A DNA stretch of 64,000 bases from Sipunculus nudus (lineage: Eukaryota > Annelida > Sipuncula > Golfingiida > Sipunculidae). The stretch spans positions 37,319,340-37,383,339 of the forward strand of contig CM049322.1 of assembly GCA_026874595.1 (NCBI GenBank), written 5' to 3'. The position numbers were made by a program, and so were the translations under genes. Below the pieces are notes generated by a model that saw only the letters and a list, made by a program, of their open reading frames with translations, searched no databases and was not told the origin of the DNA. Each line of letters starts with the position of its first letter. The first letter of the stretch is position 1. Positions 21,472-36,842 of this stretch are shown piece after piece.

Positions 21472-23569
21472 TTAGATGTGTACACATTCATGACACCATG
21501 CCAATTTACTTGCCTCTTCTATACATATATGATATGATGCCAATTCAGCAGCCTCTTCTAATAATAATACCACAGTTCACTATACCTTTTGTTAGTAGTA
21601 ATATTAAATAAAGCAACACCAGTGCATTCTTAGTGATGACATTAATAAGGAAATCACTGGGCATTTACTTAGTTCCATTCTGACAATTATGGTTCAAATA
21701 TATGTTAATTGACAATATATTTTTCTTGGAATAGAGAGGTGCCCGTAGTAGGAAAAGCAAGAGACTGTCTATAATGACCTAAATAGGTGCCCGTAATACA
21801 GAGTTGAAGGTAAAAACAGGTTCCACTACCCTCCTTTCAATCACAGTGTCAGTCAAAGTTAACTCGGTAGAGTCATAAAGTTGTGCCAGGCTTAATTAAA
21901 TAAAGTTACTGATGTGCTTACCTTTAAGCAGTGAAACTGAGTTCTCACTACTACTGCTTTGGCTACTGAAATGTTGAGATGAGCCTGCTGGGCCTGCTGA
22001 AGAGATAAACAAAAAACTATTTAAATACATTAAACATGATATACACTGCTGACCTGATATGTTAGAACACTGTGTGCATAATTAACAAGACCAAGAATAC
22101 AACAATATTTTGAACTTGTATATGGGTGTAAATTGAATAATGTTGTGAAAATTTAATGTGCATACTCTGGCATGGAGTATGCAAGAAACACACTCATGTT
22201 TATCATAAGCAACTTCCATCTGTAACATTTTGGGTGAAAATATTTATGTAATTTAGTTATCTTTAGCATCCTGGTGACAGTTCTCTGCTATATATGCATC
22301 CTTTGCCAAAGAGTGTACAAGAAAAACTCTAAAAAAAGTACTATTATTACATTACCTACCTTTTAGCAGAGACACAGACTTTCCACTGCTGCTGCCTTGG
22401 CTGCTTGAATCCTGGGGTGGACCTGCAAATTGGACAGAAAATAAATGTTACTTACAAGTAGGAATATTAAATAAATTATTATTTTGCACACCGTGTTTTT
22501 CATACGCAATTTGTTGTTTCATCCCACTATCTTTGTAAAATAAAAAAAAAATCTTTATGCATCCTAGGGATTATCATCTGCTGTATATACATACATATAT
22601 TTGACACAGAGTGTGCAAGAAAAACTTAATATATGATTAAAACAGAAAATAATATATAATCATATTACCTACCTTTGAGCAGAGACACTGTCTTTCCACT
22701 GGTGCTGCCTTGACTGCTGGAATCTTGGGATGGATCTGCAAAAATAATAAGTCGGAAATAAAAAGTCATTTTCCATTAGTATGGCTTATTTTTAATTATG
22801 TACACCATGTGTATTGCTTGTTCTTTCCCCATCCCACTTGTAAGATTGGAAATAAAATGTGATTTAGTATTCTATGCACCCTGATGATGTGCATACTTTA
22901 AATGATGATAATTTAATTCTCCTATGTTTATTTTAAAGTGTGAGACACATTTTCCATTTAAACTTATAATTAATTTTTAAACATATTTCCATACACACAG
23001 TGCAATATCTCATATCAGATGTGAAGTATACACTGAAGCTCAGGGACCAGATCTGCAGGCAACCGCACTGGCATGGTTAATTGCCTTTCTTAAAGTCTTA
23101 TCATTATTTTAAACAACGATAACAACCAAACTTGATAAATGAGAAAATTTATAAGGGACTGGATCTGCATTTACCATAACAAAGTGTGAGAGATGAAAGA
23201 AAATAAGGTCTTACATGGTGTGATATTTGCAATAGCAATAGGCTAAAATGGCGTTGTTCATGCACTGATCAATTTCATGCTTCATTAACAGTGTACTAGT
23301 GTCACTGTCACTAATAGTAAGTTGATTGATGTTACTTCAAGTGAAGGAAGACACTCGATAATTTATTTTGTCAGAACTTGAATGGATACATATTGTGGGT
23401 ATTTAACACACACACACATTTATCTAAGTATAAAACTGATCATGAGCTGATCTGAGTAAACGGGAAAACGAAACAGCGTGAAGTGCAGCTAACCCTCCGT
23501 CTCGCTGGAGCTTGAAGCGAACAGGTCGAATCGTCGTTTCCTTTTCCTGGACCCGGCCTGGTCCGTCAT
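21472..23569 (-). CDS. Five-exon Ser-rich protein gene, unit 2
   Basis: Exons 23569-23494, 22735-22673, 22422-22360, 21996-21922 and 21557-21472. ATG, all splice dinucleotides, stop and AATAAA (21421-21426) are intact, and I noticed no difference from unit 1. Confidence 0.6.
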
Positions 23570-23722
23570 CCCCTCGATATATCACAATAACGCAAATCAA
23601 AAAGGGTGCTGAGTTATATAAAACTAGATAAAACTATAATGAACTGATCAAAATGTGGCGCGTCGCAGATTCACGTGTAGCTGTTGTTGTTTTGGTCTGG
23701 GCGGAAGTATCTGAGAAACATG

Positions 23723-23790
23723 TGCGCATGCGTCGTGACAGGTCACGATGGGCGTGTTAAACCTATATCTGTTTGCGCATGCGTCGTGAC
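23723..23790. promoter_or_regulatory. Paired NRF-1-like palindromes, unit 2
   Basis: Unchanged from unit 1, with the same distance to the ATG at 23569. Confidence 0.45.
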
Positions 23791-23810
23791 CGGGTGAAGG
23801 ACGAGCTTAC

Positions 23811-23960
23811 AGCTTCGTTGCAATACACTGCAAACATTTGTAAGTGCTCTTGATAGTAAAATTCTCCTGCTTGCTTATCGATATGGACATCTAATGCCCT
23901 AAATTCAGTCTTGGCGGCCTGAACCACGTGATCAATGCGAGACAAATGTGCCAACTTCAT
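23811..23960 (-). CDS. Candidate 50-codon first exon, unit 2
   Basis: Unchanged from unit 1, donor intact. Confidence 0.3.
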
Positions 23961-25692
23961 TCACTCACTGAGGCCAAATACCTCATACCTTTTCAATCTG
24001 AAAATATTTCTACTGGGAACATTCAGTACTGTGGCTCATAAGTGATCAGGCTATCGGCTACGGAACGTATTTATCAGAAACAGTCGTACTGCTACATATA
24101 CACAATGAAACCAAAATTATGACGTTTAAAATGGCTGTTGCCACTTAATTTTAATAAGTGAAAAAGTAATCGAAACACACAAAAGAAGGGAATCATCTTG
24201 TTTGTTGCTTGTCCCAGAAAAATTTTCTTCCTATTGAAAGCCCTGATTAAGGGAAGTCCATTTTATCTAACGTAACTAAGCATTACCTACGGAACTAACC
24301 CTTACCTACAACTGACCATGTCCTTCCTCTAGTGATTCGTGTATGTGACTTATGAATACAATTAATATCCAAACAGACATGCTTCATCTGAAGATAAAAT
24401 CCAGCTGCGACCTTTACTTTTTTTCCCTAAAATCGCTGCGGCTCTTCCATTATTGATGATTTGAATATATGTTAAATTTAAATCTAAATAATTAACGCAA
24501 ATACTTACAGTTCGTAAAAGAAAAAAATGAAAAATACTCAAAATTTTAAATGTAGACGGGGCCACCAAATGTACCAGCCGGCCATTTGTTACATAGATTA
24601 TCATTTGTACTCAACAATTTTAAATTCAACAGACCTCTTGCTAGCAATTTATTTTATCTGAATTCATAGAAAGAGAACAGCTCATTCAGTTCAATTAATA
24701 ATGCGTCTAGAACAGTTCTGAACAAATTGATGCGCCAGTTGTCTTCAAATCTTTTTCTTTTGCAAAATGACAAGTATTATGCAAACATTCTCTCATATTT
24801 AAATGTTACTCCTTGATCACACTATTTTTCTATATATGATTAATTGGTACAATATCTAAACGCCAAAATATAAAACTAATGAAACCCCAAAACATGTAGG
24901 GGCGCCACCAAATTTGTTTGGCAGCGCACTTGACTCGGACGACTGGCTGCTAACTTATGATGGAAAGACGTTAGCCGTGCTATACACCTATATTGCTGAT
25001 GGTTATGACGTTTTAAAATGGCTGTTGCCACGAAATTATTTTTATTAAAAATTAAATTTTATTAGAAATAAAATACTGAAACTATAACTTTAAATAGCTG
25101 AAACTTCTAATATTTGTATATATTATATATAATATCCAGATTGGTGAACGAATAAAAACATAATGTACAAAGATGTATGAAGTAAAAATAAAAATGTTTT
25201 TACAGTCCATGTGATTCGTTTGTCTAGACAGATTACATTTATTAAAATTTATGTTGCCAATTTTGCCATATGTTCTTCGGGTTGTACAAATTCTGCTAAT
25301 GGTTTCTATAAAAGGAATAGAGTTTTCACTTTATGACTCCAAAAAGGTGTTAGCGGGATGAATTTGAAAGGACATCTCGAATAGCACCAATGGAAAGAGA
25401 AAGCTTAGTATAATTCATCTTAAGTGAAATTATAATCTTTAAAACATTCAGTAAGTTGGGTATGTAAGCTAAAGTTGGAGAAATAAAATAGATCCAAAGT
25501 TCATAATTCTAGATACGTTAATATATAAATGCCAATTTAAAAAGTGCGGATACTAATACTTCAATAATAAATGTCATCATTGTGGCAAAGAAGTTCTGAA
25601 GGTTCTGTGTATCTTGACTTAAATCAAGAAAATTATGTTATGAATTTATCTGAGTTATGTATCTAAAAAATTTTTTATACATGTAAGCACAT

Positions 25693-26584
25693 TGTCACAG
25701 AAGGTCTGTGACAGCCTCATGGCCTGTGGTGGCCTGAAGTATTTGTAGCGGAATTTAGTTTCAGTACACGATATCTCTGCCAGGAAGGTCGAGGTGATTT
25801 ATTTTTACAGGGACACCTGGTTTTGAGAGCGTAGCCTTAAACCAATCAGGGAGGGTTATGACTGTGAAAGTTAATTTATATTCATGAGTTGCATGAATTA
25901 ATTAGGTAACCCAGGAAGTAAGGTTTTTTTTCTGCTGAGTGGGGCAGAGTCGAGATTGCGGCCGAGGAGAGTCGTTCGAGAAAGGTTCCTTAGGCCATCT
26001 CATGTGTCGCACACCGTCGGATGGTTGAGATGTGTACCCCGTACGTCGGTTCGTCTAGGTCCAGCTAAAAGCCAAGTTTGTGGGGAAGCTGGCAACGTAT
26101 GTCCAAGTTCGGCTGTGAACGAACAGACCGGCGTGAGTATCTTAAGACGTGTCTACTGTGTTCCCATGAAACGTTATGGTCGTCACGCATCGATGATCAA
26201 GACTTTATATGAGCTGTACTCGACAAACTCCTAAAACAGCTCGGTGTTGTGAGCGCTTACAGAAAGTAACCTGTGTGATGTGAACTTGTTTTATTTCTTT
26301 ACCGGGGACTCCCCACTTGTGGTTGTACGCTATGCGGCGTATGGTGATTTTGTTATGTGACCAAGATGAACATTGGCGGCTTCTAGACGTTGCACCTGCG
26401 ACGTCGGATCAAGGGATTTCTGGATTCCTGACCTACGGGACTCATTCACCTTCGGACTTTTACCATATTGTTTTACCGTGCTACACTTGTTAATGGATCC
26501 CAGTGTACGGGAATGTGTTTGCATTAATTTGTTACTGCAAAAGGGTTAAATGCAGGTTAAAGATCTTAAGTGTAGGTGAGTCCA
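25693..26584. mobile_element. Likely solo LTR, unit 3
   Basis: Copy carried by the 7.8-kb duplication, with the hairpin start and CACAT flanks intact. Confidence 0.5.
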
Positions 26585-27354
26585 CACATCTGTTATAACT
26601 GTTTATCTGTAAATGTCTCGTAATCAAAGTCTTAAATGTTTCACACTGCGTTTATGGGATTTTTGAGAGGCTGATTTGAGTGAATTTGAGTGAAGCAAGT
26701 CGAGAGCACGACCCACTGACGCCCGTACGAGTACAAATTAATCCCTTTAAAAGAACACAGGTCTGTCACTACCCCTTTCGTGTGACACACATTAAGAATA
26801 AAAAAGAAAAGAAACCGTATATGAAAATGTTACACATAATTATTGCTATCAATAAGAGGTGTCTAATATTATTTTCCTTATAACCACAGGTTAGAACTAT
26901 TGCTAACATCAAAAGGATACAGAATATGGTAGATGCGATTTCATCCGTTTGGAAGAAACATTAAAAATATCTGAAATCATTACGGGTTGATACAAACATC
27001 ATTAGAGAAACTATTAGAAATTAAGAACAATACCAATATCACCAGAAATACCTGAAACTTCATGTACTTACAGGACCATTACATTTTTATAAATGAAATA
27101 GGGACACAAGAGATCTTGAATTGAAATATTTAAAAAAAAATATGTGTCAGAAAAAAAAAATCGCTTTACAGATTACACAGGAATACAGCCCACGGTCAAT
27201 TTTTATTTATAATCGGAATGAAAAACACGTTATTAAGCTCCCTTAGTAACTTAAAGAAGGAATGCTCGTTAATTCTAATTAATTGCATTAGAGCAACAAA
27301 ATAAAAAAAAAAGCAGAAATATTTGGCGTATGAACTTAATTATTAGATTACTCT

Positions 27355-29030
27355 TTGAATTTTAGGTATAAAGCAATTATGTTAGCCGTTGATTTTGCAG
27401 CGGCTTTCGATTCGATTGATAATGTGTTTCTATATACCACCCTTAAAAGTTTTGGATTTGGTGATGGTTTTCTCTCCTGGATACGAATATTACACACAAA
27501 TTTGGAAAGCTGTGTCTTTAATAATGGATATACAACGGGTTATTTTAACTTAGAAAGAGGTACCCGTCAGGGAGACCCTTTAGCTCCATACCTTTTCTTG
27601 CTTGTTATTGAAGTCCTGGCCATAGCGGTTCGTCAATCAGATAAAGTGAGGGAAATTCGTATTTACAACTGCGAAATTAAATTGAGTTTATTTGCTGATG
27701 ATACCACTTTTTTTCTGAAAGACCTTGATTCTATGAGTGCTGCTCTTGAATTATTGGAGGAGTTCGTCAATGTGTCCTCAGTTAAAATAAATTATGAGAA
27801 AAGTGAGTATGCACACATTGGCAGCAGACAGACCAAACAAAATAAAACCATTGGTATTAAATATGTGGATCTGTATAATGAGGCAATAAAAATACTTGGA
27901 ATATATTATACATATAACGAGAAATTGTCATATGAATTAAATTTTGAAAGTGTGTATGAGAAGATGAAAACGGTATTAAACTCCTGGAGAAAGAGAGCCC
28001 TAACAATTTTTGGAAGAAACACACTGTTAAAATCAGTGGGTATAACCAAGATTTTGTACGTTCTTAATATTATAGAGCCACCAAAAGAATTCATTAAAAA
28101 AATCAAAAAATGCATCGTAGAATTTATATGGTATGGAAGAAAACCAAAAATTAAATACGAAGTATTAATCAGTGATATGGAAAGTGGGGCTTTAAAATTA
28201 CCTGATATAGAAACAATATTAGATAGTCAGAGAAATATGTGGATTTGCAGATTAAAGAATTTAACAAACACAAAATTTGCTTCGATCCCAAACTTGTATT
28301 TCAGAAATATCGGGGGCATAGATAATATTGGTGCAAATTTCGATCCGGGATTAATTGAAGGAAAAATGACAAAATTTTATTGTCATTGTTTGAAGTCATG
28401 GGCTTATTTTACTTCAAAAAGCCCAAAAGGAGTTGTAGATATATGTTTACAGCAGCTATGGAACAATAAATATATTCAGGTTGGAGGTAAGACGGTTTAT
28501 AATAAGTTTCTGAATGACCTTGGTATAAAATATATATTCCAATTGTTAAAAAAAATGGAACTAAACGACGATTAGCAGATATTTACCGCCTGGCTCAAAA
28601 TATTACAATAAATGTTATATTCACTATCTTTCTATTATGCATGCGATACCGACGGAATGGAAATGTGTGATAAAGAATATCAAAATACCAGACAAAGCGG
28701 ATGAAATTGATGTTTTGGGAAGTTTTCTTTCCTTAGAAGAAGTGGTTTTAGATGCCAGAAATTTGGATTTTAAATGGCTGTATGGAAAAACTGTGCCAAA
28801 AACAGGTGTGTGATCCACCAAATAAAGAAAAAGTAGAAACTATGTTGAACCAAAACACACCGTGGAAACAAGCAGTAAATCATATTTATTCAGGCTCGCT
28901 TGACATGTATTTAAGGCAATTCCAGTACAGGATTCTTCATAACATTTTATCGGTAAACGAAAAATTGTATAAATGGAAAATAATAGACACAAATAAATGC
29001 TCGTATTGTTCAAAATATACTACAATGTAA
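27355..29030 (+). pseudogene. LINE reverse transcriptase fragment, unit 3
   Basis: Same truncation and frameshifts as unit 1, with no protein difference seen. Confidence 0.85.
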
Positions 29031-29283
29031 ATGCTGCTGACATTTAAGGATAATACCCAATATAAACAAGGTTAGCTTCTAAGGAATGACTATATGTCCC
29101 ACCCCCACTTTCAAACAGTTGTCATCCAAAGAGGCCAAGGGCTGGGCATTCTGTTTACCCTAGTGGGTGTAGGGAGTAAATATTTACTGTTTTAATATAA
29201 ATATTAAATGAGATCTCATTGTGTCAGAAACATTTATTCTTATGAGGATCTCCAGTATGATATTCTTAGATGACATTTCTTGT

Positions 29284-31381
29284 TTAGATGTGTACACATT
29301 CATGACACCATGCCAATTTACTTGCCTCTTCTATACATATATGATATGATGCCAATTCAGCAGCCTCTTCTAATAATAATACCACAGTTCACTATACCTT
29401 TTGTTAGTAGTAATATTAAATAAAGCAACACCAGTGCATTCTTAGTGATGACATTAATAAGGAAATCACTGGGCATTTACTTAGTTCCATTCTGACAATT
29501 ATGGTTCAAATATATGTTAATTGACAATATATTTTTCTTGGAATAGAGAGGTGCCCGTAGTAGGAAAAGCAAGAGACTGTCTATAATGACCTAAATAGGT
29601 GCCCGTAATACAGAGTTGAAGGTAAAAACAGGTTCCACTACCCTCCTTTCAATCACAGTGTCAGTCAAAGTTAACTCGGTAGAGTCATAAAGTTGTGCCA
29701 GGCTTAATTAAATAAAGTTACTGATGTGCTTACCTTTAAGCAGTGAAACTGAGTTCTCACTACTACTGCTTTGGCTACTGAAATGTTGAGATGAGCCTGC
29801 TGGGCCTGCTGAAGAGATAAACAAAAAACTATTTAAATACATTAAACATGATATACACTGCTGACCTGATATGTTAGAACACTGTGTGCATAATTAACAA
29901 GACCAAGAATACAACAATATTTTGAACTTGTATATGGGTGTAAATTGAATAATGTTGTGAAAATTTAATGTGCATACTCTGGCATGGAGTATGCAAGAAA
30001 CACACTCATGTTTATCATAAGCAACTTCCATCTGTAACATTTTGGGTGAAAATATTTATGTAATTTAGTTATCTTTAGCATCCTGGTGACAGTTCTCTGC
30101 TATATATGCATCCTTTGCCAAAGAGTGTACAAGAAAAACTCTAAAAAAAGTACTATTATTACATTACCTACCTTTTAGCAGAGACACAGACTTTCCACTG
30201 CTGCTGCCTTGGCTGCTTGAATCCTGGGGTGGACCTGCAAATTGGACAGAAAATAAATGTTACTTACAAGTAGGAATATTAAATAAATTATTATTTTGCA
30301 CACCGTGTTTTTCATACGCAATTTGTTGTTTCATCCCACTATCTTTGTAAAATAAAAAAAAAATCTTTATGCATCCTAGGGATTATCATCTGCTGTATAT
30401 ACATACATATATTTGACACAGAGTGTGCAAGAAAAACTTAATATATGATTAAAACAGAAAATAATATATAATCATATTACCTACCTTTGAGCAGAGACAC
30501 TGTCTTTCCACTGGTGCTGCCTTGACTGCTGGAATCTTGGGATGGATCTGCAAAAATAATAAGTCGGAAATAAAAAGTCATTTTCCATTAGTATGGCTTA
30601 TTTTTAATTATGTACACCATGTGTATTGCTTGTTCTTTCCCCATCCCACTTGTAAGATTGGAAATAAAATGTGATTTAGTATTCTATGCACCCTGATGAT
30701 GTGCATACTTTAAATGATGATAATTTAATTCTCCTATGTTTATTTTAAAGTGTGAGACACATTTTCCATTTAAACTTATAATTAATTTTTAAACATATTT
30801 CCATACACACAGTGCAATATCTCATATCAGATGTGAAGTATACACTGAAGCTCAGGGACCAGATCTGCAGGCAACCGCACTGGCATGGTTAATTGCCTTT
30901 CTTAAAGTCTTATCATTATTTTAAACAACGATAACAACCAAACTTGATAAATGAGAAAATTTATAAGGGACTGGATCTGCATTTACCATAACAAAGTGTG
31001 AGAGATGAAAGAAAATAAGGTCTTACATGGTGTGATATTTGCAATAGCAATAGGCTAAAATGGCGTTGTTCATGCACTGATCAATTTCATGCTTCATTAA
31101 CAGTGTACTAGTGTCACTGTCACTAATAGTAAGTTGATTGATGTTACTTCAAGTGAAGGAAGACACTCGATAATTTATTTTGTCAGAACTTGAATGGATA
31201 CATATTGTGGGTATTTAACACACACACACATTTATCTAAGTATAAAACTGATCATGAGCTGATCTGAGTAAACGGGAAAACGAAACAGCGTGAAGTGCAG
31301 CTAACCCTCCGTCTCGCTGGAGCTTGAAGCGAACAGGTCGAATCGTCGTTTCCTTTTCCTGGACCCGGCCTGGTCCGTCAT
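29284..31381 (-). CDS. Five-exon Ser-rich protein gene, unit 3
   Basis: Exons 31381-31306, 30547-30485, 30234-30172, 29808-29734 and 29369-29284. All signals are intact, with no difference noticed. Confidence 0.6.
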
Positions 31382-31534
31382 CCCCTCGATATATCACAAT
31401 AACGCAAATCAAAAAGGGTGCTGAGTTATATAAAACTAGATAAAACTATAATGAACTGATCAAAATGTGGCGCGTCGCAGATTCACGTGTAGCTGTTGTT
31501 GTTTTGGTCTGGGCGGAAGTATCTGAGAAACATG

Positions 31535-31602
31535 TGCGCATGCGTCGTGACAGGTCACGATGGGCGTGTTAAACCTATATCTGTTTGCGCATGCGTCGTG
31601 AC
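31535..31602. promoter_or_regulatory. Paired NRF-1-like palindromes, unit 3
   Basis: Unchanged from unit 1, with the same distance to the ATG at 31381. Confidence 0.45.
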
Positions 31603-31622
31603 CGGGTGAAGGACGAGCTTAC

Positions 31623-31772
31623 AGCTTCGTTGCAATACACTGCAAACATTTGTAAGTGCTCTTGATAGTAAAATTCTCCTGCTTGCTTATCGATATGGAC
31701 ATCTAATGCCCTAAATTCAGTCTTGGCGGCCTGAACCACGTGATCAATGCGAGACAAATGTGCCAACTTCAT
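31623..31772 (-). CDS. Candidate 50-codon first exon, unit 3
   Basis: Unchanged from unit 1, donor intact. Confidence 0.3.
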
Positions 31773-33504
31773 TCACTCACTGAGGCCAAATACCTCATAC
31801 CTTTTCAATCTGAAAATATTTCTACTGGGAACATTCAGTACTGTGGCTCATAAGTGATCAGGCTATCGGCTACGGAACGTATTTATCAGAAACAGTCGTA
31901 CTGCTACATATACACAATGAAACCAAAATTATGACGTTTAAAATGGCTGTTGCCACTTAATTTTAATAAGTGAAAAAGTAATCGAAACACACAAAAGAAG
32001 GGAATCATCTTGTTTGTTGCTTGTCCCAGAAAAATTTTCTTCCTATTGAAAGCCCTGATTAAGGGAAGTCCATTTTATCTAACGTAACTAAGCATTACCT
32101 ACGGAACTAACCCTTACCTACAACTGACCATGTCCTTCCTCTAGTGATTCGTGTATGTGACTTATGAATACAATTAATATCCAAACAGACATGCTTCATC
32201 TGAAGATAAAATCCAGCTGCGACCTTTACTTTTTTTCCCTAAAATCGCTGCGGCTCTTCCATTATTGATGATTTGAATATATGTTAAATTTAAATCTAAA
32301 TAATTAACGCAAATACTTACAGTTCGTAAAAGAAAAAAATGAAAAATACTCAAAATTTTAAATGTAGACGGGGCCACCAAATGTACCAGCCGGCCATTTG
32401 TTACATAGATTATCATTTGTACTCAACAATTTTAAATTCAACAGACCTCTTGCTAGCAATTTATTTTATCTGAATTCATAGAAAGAGAACAGCTCATTCA
32501 GTTCAATTAATAATGCGTCTAGAACAGTTCTGAACAAATTGATGCGCCAGTTGTCTTCAAATCTTTTTCTTTTGCAAAATGACAAGTATTATGCAAACAT
32601 TCTCTCATATTTAAATGTTACTCCTTGATCACACTATTTTTCTATATATGATTAATTGGTACAATATCTAAACGCCAAAATATAAAACTAATGAAACCCC
32701 AAAACATGTAGGGGCGCCACCAAATTTGTTTGGCAGCGCACTTGACTCGGACGACTGGCTGCTAACTTATGATGGAAAGACGTTAGCCGTGCTATACACC
32801 TATATTGCTGATGGTTATGACGTTTTAAAATGGCTGTTGCCACGAAATTATTTTTATTAAAAATTAAATTTTATTAGAAATAAAATACTGAAACTATAAC
32901 TTTAAATAGCTGAAACTTCTAATATTTGTATATATTATATATAATATCCAGATTGGTGAACGAATAAAAACATAATGTACAAAGATGTATGAAGTAAAAA
33001 TAAAAATGTTTTTACAGTCCATGTGATTCGTTTGTCTAGACAGATTACATTTATTAAAATTTATGTTGCCAATTTTGCCATATGTTCTTCGGGTTGTACA
33101 AATTCTGCTAATGGTTTCTATAAAAGGAATAGAGTTTTCACTTTATGACTCCAAAAAGGTGTTAGCGGGATGAATTTGAAAGGACATCTCGAATAGCACC
33201 AATGGAAAGAGAAAGCTTAGTATAATTCATCTTAAGTGAAATTATAATCTTTAAAACATTCAGTAAGTTGGGTATGTAAGCTAAAGTTGGAGAAATAAAA
33301 TAGATCCAAAGTTCATAATTCTAGATACGTTAATATATAAATGCCAATTTAAAAAGTGCGGATACTAATACTTCAATAATAAATGTCATCATTGTGGCAA
33401 AGAAGTTCTGAAGGTTCTGTGTATCTTGACTTAAATCAAGAAAATTATGTTATGAATTTATCTGAGTTATGTATCTAAAAAATTTTTTATACATGTAAGC
33501 ACAT

Positions 33505-34396
33505 TGTCACAGAAGGTCTGTGACAGCCTCATGGCCTGTGGTGGCCTGAAGTATTTGTAGCGGAATTTAGTTTCAGTACACGATATCTCTGCCAGGAAGG
33601 TCGAGGTGATTTATTTTTACAGGGACACCTGGTTTTGAGAGCGTAGCCTTAAACCAATCAGGGAGGGTTATGACTGTGAAAGTTAATTTATATTCATGAG
33701 TTGCATGAATTAATTAGGTAACCCAGGAAGTAAGGTTTTTTTTCTGCTGAGTGGGGCAGAGTCGAGATTGCGGCCGAGGAGAGTCGTTCGAGAAAGGTTC
33801 CTTAGGCCATCTCATGTGTCGCACACCGTCGGATGGTTGAGATGTGTACCCCGTACGTCGGTTCGTCTAGGTCCAGCTAAAAGCCAAGTTTGTGGGGAAG
33901 CTGGCAACGTATGTCCAAGTTCGGCTGTGAACGAACAGACCGGCGTGAGTATCTTAAGACGTGTCTACTGTGTTCCCATGAAACGTTATGGTCGTCACGC
34001 ATCGATGATCAAGACTTTATATGAGCTGTACTCGACAAACTCCTAAAACAGCTCGGTGTTGTGAGCGCTTACAGAAAGTAACCTGTGTGATGTGAACTTG
34101 TTTTATTTCTTTACCGGGGACTCCCCACTTGTGGTTGTACGCTATGCGGCGTATGGTGATTTTGTTATGTGACCAAGATGAACATTGGCGGCTTCTAGAC
34201 GTTGCACCTGCGACGTCGGATCAAGGGATTTCTGGATTCCTGACCTACGGGACTCATTCACCTTCGGACTTTTACCATATTGTTTTACCGTGCTACACTT
34301 GTTAATGGATCCCAGTGTACGGGAATGTGTTTGCATTAATTTGTTACTGCAAAAGGGTTAAATGCAGGTTAAAGATCTTAAGTGTAGGTGAGTCCA
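33505..34396. mobile_element. Likely solo LTR, unit 4
   Basis: Copy carried by the 7.8-kb duplication, with the hairpin start and CACAT flanks intact. Confidence 0.5.
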
Positions 34397-35166
34397 CACA
34401 TCTGTTATAACTGTTTATCTGTAAATGTCTCGTAATCAAAGTCTTAAATGTTTCACACTGCGTTTATGGGATTTTTGAGAGGCTGATTTGAGTGAATTTG
34501 AGTGAAGCAAGTCGAGAGCACGACCCACTGACGCCCGTACGAGTACAAATTAATCCCTTTAAAAGAACACAGGTCTGTCACTACCCCTTTCGTGTGACAC
34601 ACATTAAGAATAAAAAAGAAAAGAAACCGTATATGAAAATGTTACACATAATTATTGCTATCAATAAGAGGTGTCTAATATTATTTTCCTTATAACCACA
34701 GGTTAGAACTATTGCTAACATCAAAAGGATACAGAATATGGTAGATGCGATTTCATCCGTTTGGAAGAAACATTAAAAATATCTGAAATCATTACGGGTT
34801 GATACAAACATCATTAGAGAAACTATTAGAAATTAAGAACAATACCAATATCACCAGAAATACCTGAAACTTCATGTACTTACAGGACCATTACATTTTT
34901 ATAAATGAAATAGGGACACAAGAGATCTTGAATTGAAATATTTAAAAAAAAATATGTGTCAGAAAAAAAAAATCGCTTTACAGATTACACAGGAATACAG
35001 CCCACGGTCAATTTTTATTTATAATCGGAATGAAAAACACGTTATTAAGCTCCCTTAGTAACTTAAAGAAGGAATGCTCGTTAATTCTAATTAATTGCAT
35101 TAGAGCAACAAAATAAAAAAAAAAGCAGAAATATTTGGCGTATGAACTTAATTATTAGATTACTCT

Positions 35167-36842
35167 TTGAATTTTAGGTATAAAGCAATTATGTTAGCCG
35201 TTGATTTTGCAGCGGCTTTCGATTCGATTGATAATGTGTTTCTATATACCACCCTTAAAAGTTTTGGATTTGGTGATGGTTTTCTCTCCTGGATACGAAT
35301 ATTACACAAAAATTTGGAAAGCTGTGTCTTTAATAATGGATATACAACGGGTTATTTTAACTTAGAAAGAGGTACCCGTCAGGGAGACCCTTTAGCTCCA
35401 TACCTTTTCTTGCTTGTTATTGAAGTCCTGGCCATAGCGGTTCGTCAATCAGATAAAGTGAGGGAAATTCGTATTTACAACTGCGAAATTAAATTGAGTT
35501 TATTTGCTGATGATACCACTTTTTTTCTGAAAGACCTTGATTCTATGAGTGCTGCTCTTGAATTATTGGAGGAGTTCGTCAATGTGTCCTCAGTTAAAAT
35601 AAATTATGAGAAAAGTGAGTATGCACACATTGGCAGCAGACAGACCAAACAAAATAAAACCATTGGTATTAAATATGTGGATCTGTATAATGAGGCAATA
35701 AAAATACTTGGAATATATTATACATATAACGAGAAATTGTCATATGAATTAAATTTTGAAAGTGTGTATGAGAAGATGAAAACGGTATTAAACTCCTGGA
35801 GAAAGAGAGCCCTAACAATTTTTGGAAGAAACACACTGTTAAAATCAGTGGGTATAACCAAGATTTTGTACGTTCTTAATATTATAGAGCCACCAAAAGA
35901 ATTCATTAAAAAAATCAAAAAATGCATCGTAGAATTTATATGGTATGGAAGAAAACCAAAAATTAAATACGAAGTATTAATCAGTGATATGGAAAGTGGG
36001 GCTTTAAAATTACCTGATATAGAAACAATATTAGATAGTCAGAGAAATATGTGGATTTGCAGATTAAAGAATTTAACAAACACAAAATTTGCTTCGATCC
36101 CAAACTTGTATTTCAGAAATATCGGGGGCATAGATAATATTGGTGCAAATTTCGATCCGGGATTAATTGAAGGAAAAATGACAAAATTTTATTGTCATTG
36201 TTTGAAGTCATGGGCTTATTTTACTTCAAAAAGCCCAAAAGGAGTTGTAGATATATGTTTACAGCAGCTATGGAACAATAAATATATTCAGGTTGGAGGT
36301 AAGACGGTTTATAATAAGTTTCTGAATGACCTTGGTATAAAATATATATTCCAATTGTTAAAAAAAATGGAACTAAACGACGATTAGCAGATATTTACCG
36401 CCTGGCTCAAAATATTACAATAAATGTTATATTCACTATCTTTCTATTATGCATGCGATACCGACGGAATGGAAATGTGTGATAAAGAATATCAAAATAC
36501 CAGACAAAGCGGATGAAATTGATGTTTTGGGAAGTTTTCTTTCCTTAGAAGAAGTGGTTTTAGATGCCAGAAATTTGGATTTTAAATGGCTGTATGGAAA
36601 AACTGTGCCAAAAACAGGTGTGTGATCCACCAAATAAAGAAAAAGTAGAAACTATGTTGAACCAAAACACACCGTGGAAACAAGCAGTAAATCATATTTA
36701 TTCAGGCTCGCTTGACATGTATTTAAGGCAATTCCAGTACAGGATTCTTCATAACATTTTATCGGTAAACGAAAAATTGTATGAATGGAAAATAATAGAC
36801 ACAAATAAATGCTCGTATTGTTCAAAATATACTACAATGTAA
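35167..36842 (+). pseudogene. LINE reverse transcriptase fragment, unit 4
   Basis: Same breaks as unit 1. Residue 48 is Lys instead of Thr, and the C-terminal piece reads YEW where units 1-3 read YKW. Confidence 0.85.

Larger units (their letters stand above)
17248..25059. repeat. 7,812-bp tandem unit, copy 2 of 5
   Basis: No length change relative to copy 1. Private substitutions noticed: A at 17677 (T in the others) and A at 20292 (C in the others). Neither alters the LINE reading frame. Confidence 0.95.
25060..32871. repeat. 7,812-bp tandem unit, copy 3 of 5
   Basis: I saw no difference from copy 1 at the sites checked by eye. Confidence 0.95.
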